Origin: Leucogyrophana mollusca | Lineage: Eukaryota > Basidiomycota > Agaricomycetes > Boletales | Assembly (NCBI GenBank): GCA_021014945.1 | Contig: MU266593.1 | Coordinates: 1-35,872, forward strand | Direction: 5' to 3' | DNA: 35,872 nt | Shown here: in pieces, positions 20,599 through 31,942 of the stretch | Numbering within the stretch: the stretch's first letter is position 1 | Layout of the letters: every line of letters starts with the position of its first letter | Position numbers and translations under genes: made by a program | The notes under the pieces: generated by a model | The model's database searches: none | Seen by the model: the letters and a program-made list of their open reading frames with translations, nothing else | What the model was told of the DNA's origin: nothing

Positions 20599-23500
20599 AT
20601 GTCAGTCACACCCGCCCTGTCCTCCCCGCCCGACCTCACGACGTACCTCGCCGAGCCACAAAATGACCCCCACGCTGATGCAGAAGCACTCCTCCGTGCG
20701 TTTACGATGATCATCTTCTCGGAAATTGGCGACAAGACCTTCCTCATTGCTGCTCTACTTGCTATGCGCCATCCGCGCATGGTCGTTTTTATGGGTCCGT
20801 CCTGTCTTGCCTTCTCCTTCTCTCGTATTAACTGCTATCCACTCACGCACCCACAGGCGCCCTTGCCTCGCTCCTCCTCATGTCGCTCCTCTCCGCCTCC
20901 ATGGGCCACCTCCTCCCCTTCCTCGCACCCTCCATCCCCCCCGCACTCCCCCAGGCCGCCGCAGGCGCGCTCTTCCTCGTCTTCGGCGCCCGCATGGCCC
21001 GCGAGGGCGCCGCGATGCAGGGCGGGAGCGAGAAGGTCCTCGAGGAGATGCGCGAGGCGGCGGACGAGATCAAGGGGGACGAGGAGGCGAGTGCGGGGGG
21101 CGGCGCGATGGAGCTGGAGAGCGTTGAGCGTGGGGAGGGCGAGGCTGTTTCTGGTTATGACGACACGGACGTAACGAATTCGAAATTAAAGTCAAAGTCA
21201 AAATCAAAATCACAATCCCGCACTCTCGAGGGCGCGCGCAACTTCTGTGCGCTCCTCCTCGGGCCTGTGTTCGTGCAGGCCTTTGTGCTCACCTTCCTCG
21301 GCGAGTGGGGCGACCGGAGCCAGATTGCGACTATTGCCCTCGGGGCCGCGCATGTGAGTGCTCATTTCGTTTTGTAGCCTGTCTTGGTGTTATGCTCTTT
21401 CGTTGGTTGGTTGATTGGTTTGCTCATTGTTTTACACCCTTCTCTATTCCTTTTGGCTCTTACACGTCACCGGCGTCTCGCACCGCCATTTCATCATCGC
21501 ACCGCCACTCGTCCTCCATCACACCACCTCCCTCACTCCCGCGCCCTCGACCAATATGGACGGATCGCGCCCCACCACCTTCTTTCTTCCTTCTTCGTCC
21601 GCTCACCGTCTTCTTTCTTCCCTCTTTGTCCACTCACTGCCTTCTTTCTTCCCTCATTGCCCACTCACCATCTTCTTTCTTCCCTCTTTGCCCACTCACC
21701 GGCTTCTTTCTTCCTTCTTTGTCCGTTCACCACCCGCCTCCTCCTTCCCTGCTAACCCTTCACCCCCTCCGCACCCCTTCTAACCCCTCCACTAACCCAC
21801 CATACCCCAAAAACCCCCGGCCCGCGCACCCCGCACCACACCACACCCCGCCCGCTCGCGCAACTCCATCCCGCGCACCACACAGAACGTCCCCCTCGTC
21901 ACGCTCGGCACCGTTCTCGGGCACGGGTGCTGCACGGCGCTCGCCGTCATCGGCGGGCGCTACGTCTCGACGAAGATCAGCGTGAAGGCAGGTGAGTCGC
22001 CTTGCATGTACTTTCCTATCAATTTTATGTGGTTATTCTTGGCGGGCGTGCGATTTGGTGGGTCTCCTTTTGGTTGGGTGGCCCTTGTTTCCCCCCCTTG
22101 TTTGTACCACACCCCCCACCCCTTGTGTTTGGCATTCTGCCCTCCCTTCCCTTGTGTTCTGCTCTCCCTCTTGTGTTCTGCTCTCCCCCTTGTGTTCTGC
22201 TCTCCCTCTTATATTCTGCCGCCCTCCCCCCCTTGTGTTCTGCTACCCCTGCCCTCCTTGTGTTCTGCCACCCCGCCCCCTGGTGTTCACCCCGCCTCCT
22301 GTGTTTGGTGGGCCACTTGGCTGCGCCCCCCTTGTACCCTAGTGGGCTGCGTTTGGTGGGTCGCTGTTCTGTGCGTTCGAGCGGGCGTGATGCGTTCGCG
22401 AGGGTTGTGTGGTACGCTGGCGTGGGTTGTTGTGTGTTTGGCACTACCCCCGTCCCGTACCGTCGCGCCTGTGTTGTGTGCTTGCGCCCCGTCTCGCGTT
22501 CTGTGATCGTGCCCCGCCCCGCGCTCTGCTCGTGCCCTGCCCCAAGTTGTGCGTACGGACCCTATCTCCTTGCACTAGAGACGTTTGTGTTTCGACTGCG
22601 CTCACGCGTGGGGCGTTTGTGCACGGTTGGTCTTGCACTGGGGACGGTTGGCTGTCCTGGGTTTGGGGCCCGGGCTGCCCTAGGCCGATTATGCTGGGGC
22701 ACCTCAATTGACCTGGGTTTCGGCACCTTGACTGTCCTGGGTTTGTGTGCGAGCCCTTTGGTTTCGGGTGTCCGTTAGAGTCGTTTGACTCTTTCACACT
22801 TTGGGGCATTGTTGCTTTTGCACTCCGGGGCGTCGTTGCGGTGCCCGAGAGCGTCGTCGCTTTTGTGCTCGAACGCTTCGTGACTTTGCTCTCAGCGGCA
22901 TCATTGCTTTTGTTCTCGAGGGCATTGTTGCTTTGTCCTCGGGGGCATTGTTGTTTTTGCACTCGGGGGCATTGTTGTTTTTGCACTCGGGGCGCTTCGT
23001 GGCTTTTGTCCTAGGGGGCATCGTTGCTTTTTCTCCCCGGGCGAGCGCTTTTGCCTTCGGGGACATGGTTGGCTTTGCACTCGAGAACATCGTTGATTTT
23101 GCGCTCGGGGGCACCGCCGCTTTTGCGCTTGGGGGCATCGCCGCTTTTGCGCTTGGGGGCATCGCTGCTTTGCTCTCGGTGGATGGCTAGTTTTGCATTC
23201 GAGAGCACTGTTGCTTGGGCGTTCGAGGGTTTCGTTGGTTTTACTCTCGAAGGCATCGTTGCTTTGCTCTCGAGGGCGTTACTGCCTTTGTGCTCGAGGG
23301 CGTCGATTTTAATGCGTGTATGCGCGTGGTTTGGGCCTGGCGAACGATTGGCCTGTGGACCGGCGGGCGGCTCTCTCGGGCTGGCAGGTGGCTCTCGTCT
23401 GTGGGCTGGTGTGTGGCTCTCGTCTGTGGGCTGGTGTGCGGCTCTCGTCTATGGGCTTGGATGCGGCTCTCGCCTTTGGGCTGGGGTGCGGCTCTACGTC

Positions 23501-23961
23501 TTTGGGCATGCATGCGTTGCCCCTTGCACGAGAGTTCGTGTGTGGGTTCTTGCCCTTGCTCGAGGCCTGCGTATCTCCCTGTTCAACCATCCCCATCTCT
23601 TGCAGTTGCACTTTCGAGCATCCGTTGCGGTTGCGGTTGCGAGTGCACGGGCCGCTGCATCCTGGATCGTATGCTACTGTCACCTTTCACCCCCTCTCCG
23701 CTCCACCTGTCCTTCTTCCGTTCCTCTCATCATTTATTCTTTTCCCAATAAACTTCGGGCTCACTCCCCAATAAACTTCGACCTCGTTCCCCCTTAACCT
23801 TCGAGCCCATTCGTTAAACCCCGAGCTAACCCCCCACCCTTGCAGTAACCCTCGGCGGCGCGGCGCTCTTCGTCGTGTTCGGCGTCATATACCTCTACGA
23901 GGCGCTCGCCTCCACGTCCGCCGCGGCGATACCGATTAGTGTGGATGGGATCACGGCGTGA
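20599..23961 (+). CDS. GDT1/TMEM165 family (UPF0016) divalent cation transporter
   Basis: Exons 20599-20794, 20857-21353, 21886-21991 and 23846-23961 join in frame to 304 aa. Both signature motifs of the family are present: SEIGDKT (E42-T47) and GEWGDRS (E215-S220), each in a hydrophobic half. Further membrane segments are SLLLMSLLSASMGHLLPFL, AAAGALFLVFGARMA, LVTLGTVLGHGCCTALAVIG and GGAALFVVFGVIYLYEALA. Members sit in Golgi or related membranes and exchange Mn2+/Ca2+ for protons, supporting glycosylation. The loop between the halves is long, acidic and then KSKSKSKS-rich. Intron 1 is 62 nt, but introns 2 (532 nt) and 3 (1854 nt) are far larger than any other in the window and are filled with tandem repeats. 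Exon sequence is GC-rich and well preserved, so the gene is probably active. Confidence 0.92.
21579..21733 (+). repeat. 31-bp tandem repeat, 5 units, in GDT1 intron 2
   Basis: Five consecutive units begin CTTCTTTCTTCC and end near TCACC, each 31 bp with a few changes. The array is pyrimidine-rich and lies wholly inside the 532-nt intron. Confidence 0.85.
22140..22300 (+). repeat. CTTGTGTTCTGC degenerate tandem repeat in GDT1 intron 3
   Basis: The word TTGTGTTCTGC recurs about every 18-30 bases among C-rich spacers (22152, 22171, 22190 and onward). It is imperfect and pyrimidine-rich. Confidence 0.75.
22800..23310 (+). repeat. GCATTGTTGCTTTTGCACTCGG degenerate repeat in GDT1 intron 3
   Basis: Units of about 24-30 bp containing GGGGCAT(T/C)GTTG or GGGGCATCG(C/T)(C/T)GCTTTTGC succeed each other across 500 bp. 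Because the array contains few stops, several strands and frames look open (for example minus 22794-23162), but the translations are only repeat shadows. Confidence 0.75.
23376..23500 (+). repeat. 25-bp tandem repeat in GDT1 intron 3
   Basis: About five units of the form GGCTCTCGTCTGTGGGCTGG plus TGTGT. Matching positions at 23401, 23426 and 23451 show a 25-bp period. Confidence 0.8.
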
Positions 23962-25617
23962 GGTGCGGTGGGATTAGTTGGTACGCGCGGAAGGCGTTTC
24001 GGTGTTGGTGAGCTGGATTTGAGGGAAGGAGGCGCGAGGAGGGGCCAGGTGGAGTGAGGCCAGGAGAGGGGATGGGAGAGGTAGGCGCCGGGGGACACTA
24101 CATATCTAGCAGAGACGCTCTCGCAATCACCCACACCGAGCGCGTTGGCACGGCACGGACGGTATCTGTACATTTTTATATACTTGGTATAATACATACA
24201 CTTAGAGTCGGACGTCGACGTTGGTGTCGGTGTTACTTGGGTGGGGCGCGGGGTCAGGGGGTAGGGGCGCGTCGGTTGGGCGGGAGTTCGTCGTTTGAGG
24301 GTCCACGTTGAGTACTGAGTACTGAGTGAGCGGATGGGCAGGTGAACTGAGGTTCGCGTTGGGGTGGGCTCCATCGCCACGAATGCCTCACATTTTAAAC
24401 AATCGCCAACCACCCATTCCTCATCCAGCACCATCAACCTTTTCTCCGTCTTCGCAAACGCTCATCTGCTCATCCACATCGTCACCCAGCACCGTCTTCG
24501 GGCACTCGTGCTGTGCATGATCGGCGGGCCGGCACTAGAGCGCGTGTCCTTGGGTGGTGGTGGACAACAGGCTCGTGACCAAGTGTAATTAGTAGAGTAC
24601 ACTGAGCGACGACGGTGAAGTGTACCAAGTGCCGACTTGAACAGCGGAGCTCCAGGTCCATCCTGTGACCTGTCAATCCCGATGTCTGGTCTACTGGAAT
24701 TCGGACTTTCCAGTAAGTCCTGAAGTTTATCAGATCGACCCACAGATGAACTGGTGGCCCGAGAGTTGCGGTACTTATTTGTGCTGACAATCGGTAGTTG
24801 GGTCGGGGCGATCAATCGAACGGGGCTACTCGAAAACGGGGGACTACTCGAACAGGGAGGGACTCGGAGGGCAAGTGTATTCGCACAATAAGCTACGGAC
24901 GGACCCCTGACCAAAGATGCACGCAAGCGCTCTCTCGAACGACAGAGGTAGGCCTTTCTCCAGAAGACGAAATCCACCTCAGGCCAGTCCTTGAAGAATG
25001 AAAACCATCAGCCGGTCCAAAGACCATCTGCGCGCGGGGGTAAGAAACACAGCCCCCGAATCACGGTCCAAAAGTGTCCAAGTCAAAGGACTGAGTGCTA
25101 GACGGCTGATCGGTTCAGGAGCGAGTGGGGGCAAGGGCCAATGAAGGGGATTATCTTGCTGAAACGAAGGGGAACTATATTTTTGAAGAAGGGGGAAGCA
25201 TATGAAACAAGGGAACAGCGCACACTAGGACAGCCCCTAAGGTGATGGGACCGGTGTATTGGTTAACACATGTCCGATGACTGAACTGAGAGCCCTCTTA
25301 TAGGAGCCCAGACTCGAAAGGCCCTTGGGAGCCCCGGTGCTAGACTCAACAGGCGGAACCGACATGGTGATCGAGACAAAGCAATGCTTCACAACGTTTG
25401 AGAGGTGCGGTACGATACAAAGTCCTAGTAAAAAGTGTCGACGTCAGCACAGTGCGTTGGTAGTACGACTCGAGAACGACACAAACCATTTAACACCGGA
25501 GCTCCATGCTCGATCAATCAACGCGGAAGGCCACAAACCCTTCATAGCCATTATCACCTCCGTCGATATTAGGGAATAACCAAGAATCCGTGCCGTGGTG
25601 CGACTTGGGGAAATGCT
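23962..25617. other. Intergenic region, no gene recognised
   Basis: The first ~400 bp look like the GDT1 3' flank (TGTACATTTTTATATACTTGG near 24170). Frames elsewhere are short or overlap on both strands, for example minus 24462-24977, without family resemblance or splice support. Confidence 0.45.
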
Positions 25618-26060
25618 CTAATGTTGGCCCAAGTCAGTACTAGTATGGGTGGGACCGCCACGGCCACTCCTACCAAAGGGATCGCCACGGCAACCATCAT
25701 CTAACACAAACAGCGTCGCACATTATCAGTAAACAAGAGCCTTGACAGCTACTTTAAAGATAAGTATTTGGACTCACTGTTGTAGAGCTTGACACTGTAG
25801 GCTCCTGCATTCTGGAAAGCGAGGGACTTGACGTCGTTGATTCCCTTCCGGCTAACTTTGATTTTGAAGCACCCTGTAGTGTGGAAGCCCCAGGCATAGG
25901 CCCAAAAGTACTCGTGGCCACGGCGGGTACCACAGTCAATCTCGCCAAAGACCCTCATCTCCCAAACCCGCTGGCTTGGCAGCCCAAAGGGCGAGCACTT
26001 GGCGTCAACAGAAATAGCAAGTAACAAAATGGCGAAAAGGATGTTGAAGAAGGACGTCAT
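25618..26060 (-). CDS. Small secreted four-cysteine protein
   Basis: Minus-strand exons 25778-26060 and 25618-25700 join over a 77-nt intron (GTGAGT...TTAG) to 121 aa. The signal peptide is MTSFFNILFAILLLAISVDA, then KCSPFGLPSQ. The mature part has four cysteines: KCSPF, EIDCGTR, TTGCFK and, only after splicing, NDGCRG. That allows two disulfides. Motifs such as HEYFWAYAWG and GAYSVKLYNNDGCRG recall small secreted proteins of Agaricomycetes and, weakly, crystallin-like folds; this is inference. Without splicing the frame ends after ESKYLSLK and loses the fourth cysteine. In-frame upstream ATGs at 26072 and 26123 would add up to 21 residues before the hydrophobic segment; the start at 26060 gives the most typical signal peptide. 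Confidence 0.72.
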
Positions 26061-28292
26061 GGTCAAATTCATAGCTCCGACCGGACCGACCGGAGATGGC
26101 GAAAGGGCGATAGATGGCTTCAAATACCCGGCAAAGAGTTATCAGAGCGGGAGCTTCTTGTCTTTATAGCGCGTCGGATATCTGTTCCGACCAAGGACAC
26201 TAGATCGTCTTCACCTCGGGAAGGCCGGACGATAATTTACATGTGGCTGGGGCTCTTCAGGCTTTGACACCAGACTTCCTGAACACACCAGTTGTCGTCC
26301 GCCGGCGTGCTTGGCGCCTGTGACTCGCGTTGTTGGGCTTGGAGGAACCAGACCAGAATTGTTAATTCTGATCCACATCAGAGCGTAGTATCGGAGACTA
26401 ACACGCCTTGAGTGACCACACCACGTCAGGGCAGACTAGGGATGGGCCAAGCACGTAACCGTGCGGAAAAGCTGTCCAGCCCGAATGCCAGGGGGTCGGC
26501 AGTTCTCCTTTCAACGCACCATTTCAACCCCGAATGACGACAAACAATTACCCCATAACCACGAGCCCCATTTTGAGAGGGACTGCTGCCGGATCGCCAC
26601 GCCGGTGAGTTGGAAGGGCTAAGATATGATTTGCAAGCCACTCACCAGATGGGGTAAGCTTCGAGGACAGATTGGCCGTTTTGGCTTGGACCTGGTATCG
26701 ACAGGTGTTTCAAGTTATGGGGCTGACCACCGGGGTAAATGACTTCTTCATGGCCGTGAATTTCTCGTTGTCAAAAACAAATGGCCATTATACGGCTGCT
26801 GTAATAATGGTAACTGCACTCGCTATGCCGGTCCCAGAAAGGCTCATCAGAGCAGGGAAAGGGACGGAGTAAACCTACTTCAAATACCTGCACTGAAGAT
26901 GGCCGCGAAATATCGACGCCGGGGAGTCTCGGGAAGTATCCACACCAAACCGTGATCGCCAAGCAAACGGTTGCAGAAAGCTTGGGGCCCTGGGCGGAAT
27001 CTGCACGGGAGCTCGATTTCGGCGTTCCGAACGCTCCGCATCCTCTTGTACGTTCAATTTTCCTAGACGAGGGCGAAGCTCGGAAGGACTTATGCGGCTA
27101 TGGACCATGGTATGGACCATGATTTGTGCTAGTCCAGATCGGGACTCGAGGCCACAGTGACAGTGTGCACTGCCCACATTTAGCTCACCCCCTCCCACCC
27201 CCCGCGTGCGTTGGACCTGCGTCAACACAGTAATAGTCTTGTCGATTCGGAGCAAGTGGCACCTTCGTCGTGTGCGAAGCTCGAAAAACCACATTTTCCA
27301 ATGTCAGGTGGCGGCTTGTTCCGAACCTAGTAGTTTTGTCGTGTAAGTCACACTTGACGAACATTTTAAGACACAAACGTTCATCCTTACCCACATTCGT
27401 TTTTTCCTGGCACTCCTCCGTTCTCGCATGCCATGTACCCTTGACCATGCGGCCAGGGTGAGTTCGTCACAGCTGATCTCAGGTCGATTTCGGTCTCCTT
27501 CGTTTACCGCCCCTGTTTGTCCTTGGAGCACGTCCAAACAAATTACTGCGCCCCCAGACCGCCCAAGTTCACCAATCCTTACAGCAAACACAATGGTTGG
27601 AGGCCGTCGATTCATCACGGAGTCTGTAAAGAAGCAATGGGTGACGATGTCAGGTTGTGTGAGCTCCAACAAGATAACTCGCATTACCCACTCCAGCCGT
27701 CGAAGTATCAACCGTCTACTTAGACTGTCGCGGTTGAAAGGTTTTGTCATTCATAGGCCTCTCCGGCCAGGTGGACTGCGCGAATTGAGTGCTCTGGATG
27801 CTTCAGTTCCCATGGCAGTTGACAGAGCCGAATTTAGTCTTAGCGAGCAGGCAGTGCGCATTTATGCTCAGGATTGATGCTCCTGGAAAGTCGGTCAAGA
27901 TCGTGTCGTTGGCTGCACGGCTCGCGTTGAGTGCAGTAGTGCAGCAGGTGTGGCTGCCAGTGGTAAGCGCGAGTATGCCGCCACTTAGTTTCAGTCTCTA
28001 TTTTGCCGATTTTGTGATTGGCCACGCTTTGTTTGTACATACTCCACTATAAACAAGTCGGTGAGGGGAGCAAATCAAAATCTGGTCTATCGAACTGAGA
28101 TTAGCTGCAACATGATTACCGTCCGATAACGGCCCTGATTTTGGCCAACTTAATAAGCGGCGTGGGGTTGGTGGCTTGTCCCCCGACCTCCTGATAATAC
28201 ACGTCGAATCGACTTGGGTTTGAATTTGAACGGCATGCCTACGAACGCAGACCCAAGGTGAGCTGTGCGATCTCGGCTTTTGAGCCAATCTC
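26061..28292. other. Intergenic region, no gene recognised
   Basis: It includes the promoter of the secreted protein; minus strand TTTATAGCG-type sequence lies about 100 bp upstream (near 26160). Frames of 62-149 codons exist (for example plus 27428-27877, minus 27304-27750), but they overlap each other and show no family features or splice-linked partners. Confidence 0.45.
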
Positions 28293-29156
28293 ATGAACCC
28301 CCACTCAACACCATCGTAACTCTCCAATATTCGCATTGCTCATTGTCACTGATGACGATCCAATGCCACTATAAACTTGATCGAAATTGGATATTGAATC
28401 GCGAAGCTGCATATTCTGCAAGATCATCGCAGGTACGTTATATTTAGCGTCAACCCCCTCCCCCATCATACGATTACACCCTTGAACTGACACCAGGAGA
28501 CATACCGAGCTATAAAGTTCTCGAGACCGATCATACGTGTGTACCCATCTCTAGCTGTGATGAGGACTAGAATTGGTCCTGGGCCAAACTTCCTGACGCA
28601 CTTGGAACCACTGACAGGATTGCGTTTCTCGACATCAATCCCGTATCAGTTGGGCACACACAAATCATTCCGAAATGTACGTGGGCGTCACTCTCTCCCG
28701 TTCCCTCTCCCCACCGCTCACTGCTCACCCAGACCACGCCAAAACACTCATCGACCTACCTGACGCCCACCTCGCCGACATCGGTCCCTTGCTCAAGAAG
28801 GTAGCGCTGATGACAGGGGCGGTAGAATATAACGTCTTGCAGGTGCGTTTCTTTCCTACGTTCCCCTGTGTTGTACAACTATTGACTTGGTTGTCAACTC
28901 ATGATGATGAATCCGTGGTCAATGCAGAATAACGGCGCGATGGCCTTCCAGGTGAGCTTCCTTCATTGAGAACCACGCTTGAAAATCCCTCACGCTCCCA
29001 CCTCCACAGCACGTCCCCCACGTCCACTTCCACGTCATCCCAAAGACGCGCAAGGACGACGGCCTGGTGCTCGACATCGACGCTAACTGGCCAATGCGGC
29101 AGCCCGCGAAGGAAGAGCTGGCTGAGACGCTGGAAATGATGAAGGCGCGGGCATGA
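28293..29156 (+). CDS. HIT-family nucleotide-binding protein (HINT1/Hnt1-like)
   Basis: Seven small exons join in frame to 142 aa: 28293-28315, 28407-28432, 28497-28536, 28618-28676, 28733-28842, 28928-28951, 29010-29156. The protein reads CIFCKIIAGDIPSYKVLETD, then AFLDINPVSVGHTQIIPK, and NNGAMAFQ into HVPHVHFHVIPK. The HIT triad H98-V-H100-F-H102 is complete; H100 matches the nucleophile of HINT phosphoramidases, which hydrolyse AMP-lysine or AMP-NH2-type substrates. The second and third residues of the CxxC (C9, C12) could bind Zn as in many HINT proteins. Exons of 23, 26 and 24 nt are very short but each is needed for the family sequence. The start MNPHSTPS is the only ATG that splices into frame without a stop. 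Length is typical of the family. Confidence 0.9.
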
Positions 29157-29404
29157 ACTTGGGACGTATACCCAGACGATATGGAAACTGGAGTGGACAA
29201 TTGGCGGTCCGGATCGGATTGGACGCACATATCATGGTGTATTCGTACAATGGTCATACCGTGGATTTTACAGAGATTGTATGCAGCGGGTGGGGCTGAG
29301 TTGCACGTCTTAATCCACCCCATGACCGTTGCCACATCCTCTGAGCACTCTGTTGTTGTACCAGCTTGCACAAGAAAGATCCAGAAGGGGCAGTTTAAAG
29401 GGCT

Positions 29405-30162
29405 CAGAGGTGCCCGCTTATCCGTAGCTGAGCTAATAACATCCCGGAGAATGCCGGCCATCCTGTGCACAACCACATATATAAAGGCGGACATTGGCAA
29501 AATTCAGTTCTGTCCCACCACCACGATGCATGGGGTGTCGCGAGAGTCGACGTCCCAGATTTGACGGTCAAACCTGGGGCTGTTGACTCACGTATCACCC
29601 ATTCAACCACCCACCAACCAATCTGAGCTCACTGAGATGGATGTTGCGAGAATCGACGTCCCAAATGAGACAGTCTCATCTGGGATTGTCGATTCATGTA
29701 CCATCCATTCATCTACTTTGTGGACGAAGCTTCAGATATTTAGCTTTGATGGGATGTCTTATATGTTGTTGCGAAACCTTGAGCTCTGTGGCTCCCTCCA
29801 TCCATTCATCCGTCGATCGGCCTGATCATCAGATCAGATTTCAGTGTGCACCGGCGCACGCTAGCACTTTACATCGTCATCTGATAGTGGTATTCATGCC
29901 TGAGTTGTCTTATTGCTACCCAGCATGTTCATTGCCACCCGCAAAAAAAACAGTGGAGTGGGAGAGTCCACACCGTAAACTCAAATAGCTGTGTTCCCCT
30001 GTTCTTCTAGTAAGTCACCACTGGGTGCTGCGTTGAATTACCAAATGCGAACCGCGTATTGCTTGGGATCTAGTATCATCCCCTCGCTCGTTCGCTATCG
30101 TTGCATGTAACAGGTGGATGGGCACTCATTTTCGCCTTTAGTAGACACTTATGTGAGTTAAG
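29405..30162 (+). repeat. Hairpin-bearing dispersed element, copy 2
   Basis: It matches 16355-17012, with about 100 bp extra internally. TATA box CATATATAAAGG near 29477; short frame MHGVSRESTSQI from 29526; hairpins at 29554-29578 and 29660-29684. The second hairpin differs in sequence from its partner in copy 1 yet still pairs. An 80-codon frame (29583-29825) contains VARIDVPNETV; it is not clearly preserved in copy 1. Confidence 0.7.
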
Positions 30163-30716
30163 TTTTCTACCATATGCCGCCGTGATTGGGGGGTTTTTTT
30201 TTTCGCTTGGTGGACGGTAGGTTGTCAAGGGACGACCCTACAACCCGGGGCCACGAGGCTCTGTACGAACTTCGCTATCATCGGGGCTTCGAAAACTTAC
30301 ATTAAATTTCTCTCGACGTCCAGGAGCTCGCCGACACCGCTCATTCAGGGGCAATCGATGGATCTAACAATCGCGTCAGCATCCAGGTTAACGCAGTCTT
30401 ACTGTAGCGACGACGGATCGAAGCACTTCAACTTGCTCATTGGTTCATTCAGTCAGTCACCACCCTGAGGGGAGGGGGAGCGATTAAATAGTCCTTGCTT
30501 ATCCGTCTATCGAGCTTGAGAAATACAATCCTGACATTGGGACGGGCACGATTTATGATACAACAGAGAAGTCCCCATACAATCCGAGCCACGAAAACAC
30601 AACGACTGCGGGAATGGCGGTATCCTCCGATATCTCACCTGCGAAAGCGCAGATAAGTTCATGTGACTAAAGCGTCATGAAAGGGAGATAACTTACAGTT
30701 CGCCGTCGACCTTGGC
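30163..30716. other. Intergenic DNA, no gene recognised
   Basis: A T-rich run (GGGGTTTTTTTTTTCG near 30190) and then unremarkable sequence. It includes the 3' flank of the minus-strand gene at 30717. Confidence 0.45.
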
Positions 30717-31091
30717 TCAATAGCGGGGCCCCACGTCATAAGGGTCGGAAACCGTGACAAATTGTATGTCCTTGAGGAACTCGAGCTCATCTTCAAGGTC
30801 CTCAAAAAGAAGCTTTCTGATGGTTCGTGCTTTAGGGTCCTCGCGGAAATGCCTGTGGTGCGTTTTGGTCGCCGAGTGATCGGTTTTCCCGTGAGTCATG
30901 AAGAATGCTTTGTTCTCCCCACGCCAGCAGACGGAAATGCACGCTGGGTACATCTTGTGCCTTCTGAAGTAACGGTTGATCTCGTTCGGGATGAACCAAT
31001 CGTCAGGGAATGGGATTTCGGGATACTTTCGTTGGGCCCATGCTTTTGCCTGGGATGTTTCCATGATGTAACCTCCAGTAACCCAAACCAT
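30717..31091 (-). CDS. Unrecognised conserved-looking basic/acidic small protein
   Basis: A single uninterrupted frame of 124 codons begins at the ATG at 31091 (MVWVTGGYIME) and ends at TGA 30717-30719. It looks like real coding DNA. There is a basic aromatic middle (FIPNEINRYFRRHKMYPACI, CWRGENKAFFMTHGKTD), a KTHHRHFREDPKARTIRKLL segment, and an acidic helix FEDLEDELEFLKDIQFVTV that ends SDPYDVGPRY. There is no signal peptide or membrane segment. I do not recognise a family, although the style resembles uncharacterised basidiomycete proteins present in many copies. No intron is required. A non-ATG extension to 31103 is open but not needed. Confidence 0.6.
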   Translation of the reverse strand: MVWVTGGYIMETSQAKAWAQRKYPEIPFPDDWFIPNEINRYFRRHKMYPACISVCWRGENKAFFMTHGKTDHSATKTHHRHFREDPKARTIRKLLFEDLEDELEFLKDIQFVTVSDPYDVGPRY

Positions 31092-31942
31092 GGTGCTTGG
31101 CACGATGGATAGTACGAATGGGATGGGGTGGTCGTAAACTCACTATACGAGATGAACAATCTGGTCGTTTGATAAACTGGAACGACCGGAGTGACTGTTG
31201 CTCAGAACAGAAGTGGTGAACGTGGGGTATTTTACTGGAATGACGGTCACGTGTAGCCAAGGTTGTTTCACCTTCTGCTCGTTACCTAATACCTCCTCTG
31301 CTATTCGCGCCACCATGTCCACTGGTTATCTCTGAGTCGTCGTGCTAACACTCTCTTTGGCGTGCCATAGTACTGCTCCTTGCTTGTCGTAATCTAAGTA
31401 CTTCCGTACTGAGCACGTACGAACGTGAGTTACTGTACTGATGCTTATCCGTCGAAGCTATACTACTAACCCCGACACACATATATGAAGGGTCGTCAGT
31501 CTCCCTCGATATTGATCCTTAGTGCCGACTGGCTATGTGACCACGGCCTCCGCTTCTACCATTGTAAGTGTTCGCAGCTTGATCACTTGTGTTACCATCC
31601 GGTATCCATTTCCGAATCATCCGTCATGGGTAGCGACCCGATTGGCTGAACAAGCTTAAGCTAAAATCCTTGAGCGTCTGGAGAGCAGATACCATTCTGG
31701 TACCCCAATACTCCAAGGTCAACACCTAAATTTAGAATGAGGCAGGATGCCATGATCGGCAGCATGCATTAAAAGCATCACTAAAAACGCCATGGACCGA
31801 CCTGTTGGTCGAACTCACCATGAGGCTTTCGCGGGCGAGATATAAGAGGTCGGCGGCTCATATTCCACGAGATCCTACGAGATCTCTGCTGTTGCATCAT
31901 AAATCCCGCACTTGTCCCGCAAGTGCTTCACTCGCACAAAGA
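31092..31942. other. Intergenic region, no gene recognised
   Basis: Promoter side of the minus-strand gene at 30717 and 3' flank of the DUF6533 gene. No frame with splice support was found. Confidence 0.45.

Noticed and set aside
22444..22986. Long minus-strand frame with CPRVQKQQ-type repeats, and similar minus frames to 23256
   Set aside because: They lie in the repeat-filled GDT1 intron and arise from low-stop tandem DNA; they change frame with each irregular unit and have no start context or family.
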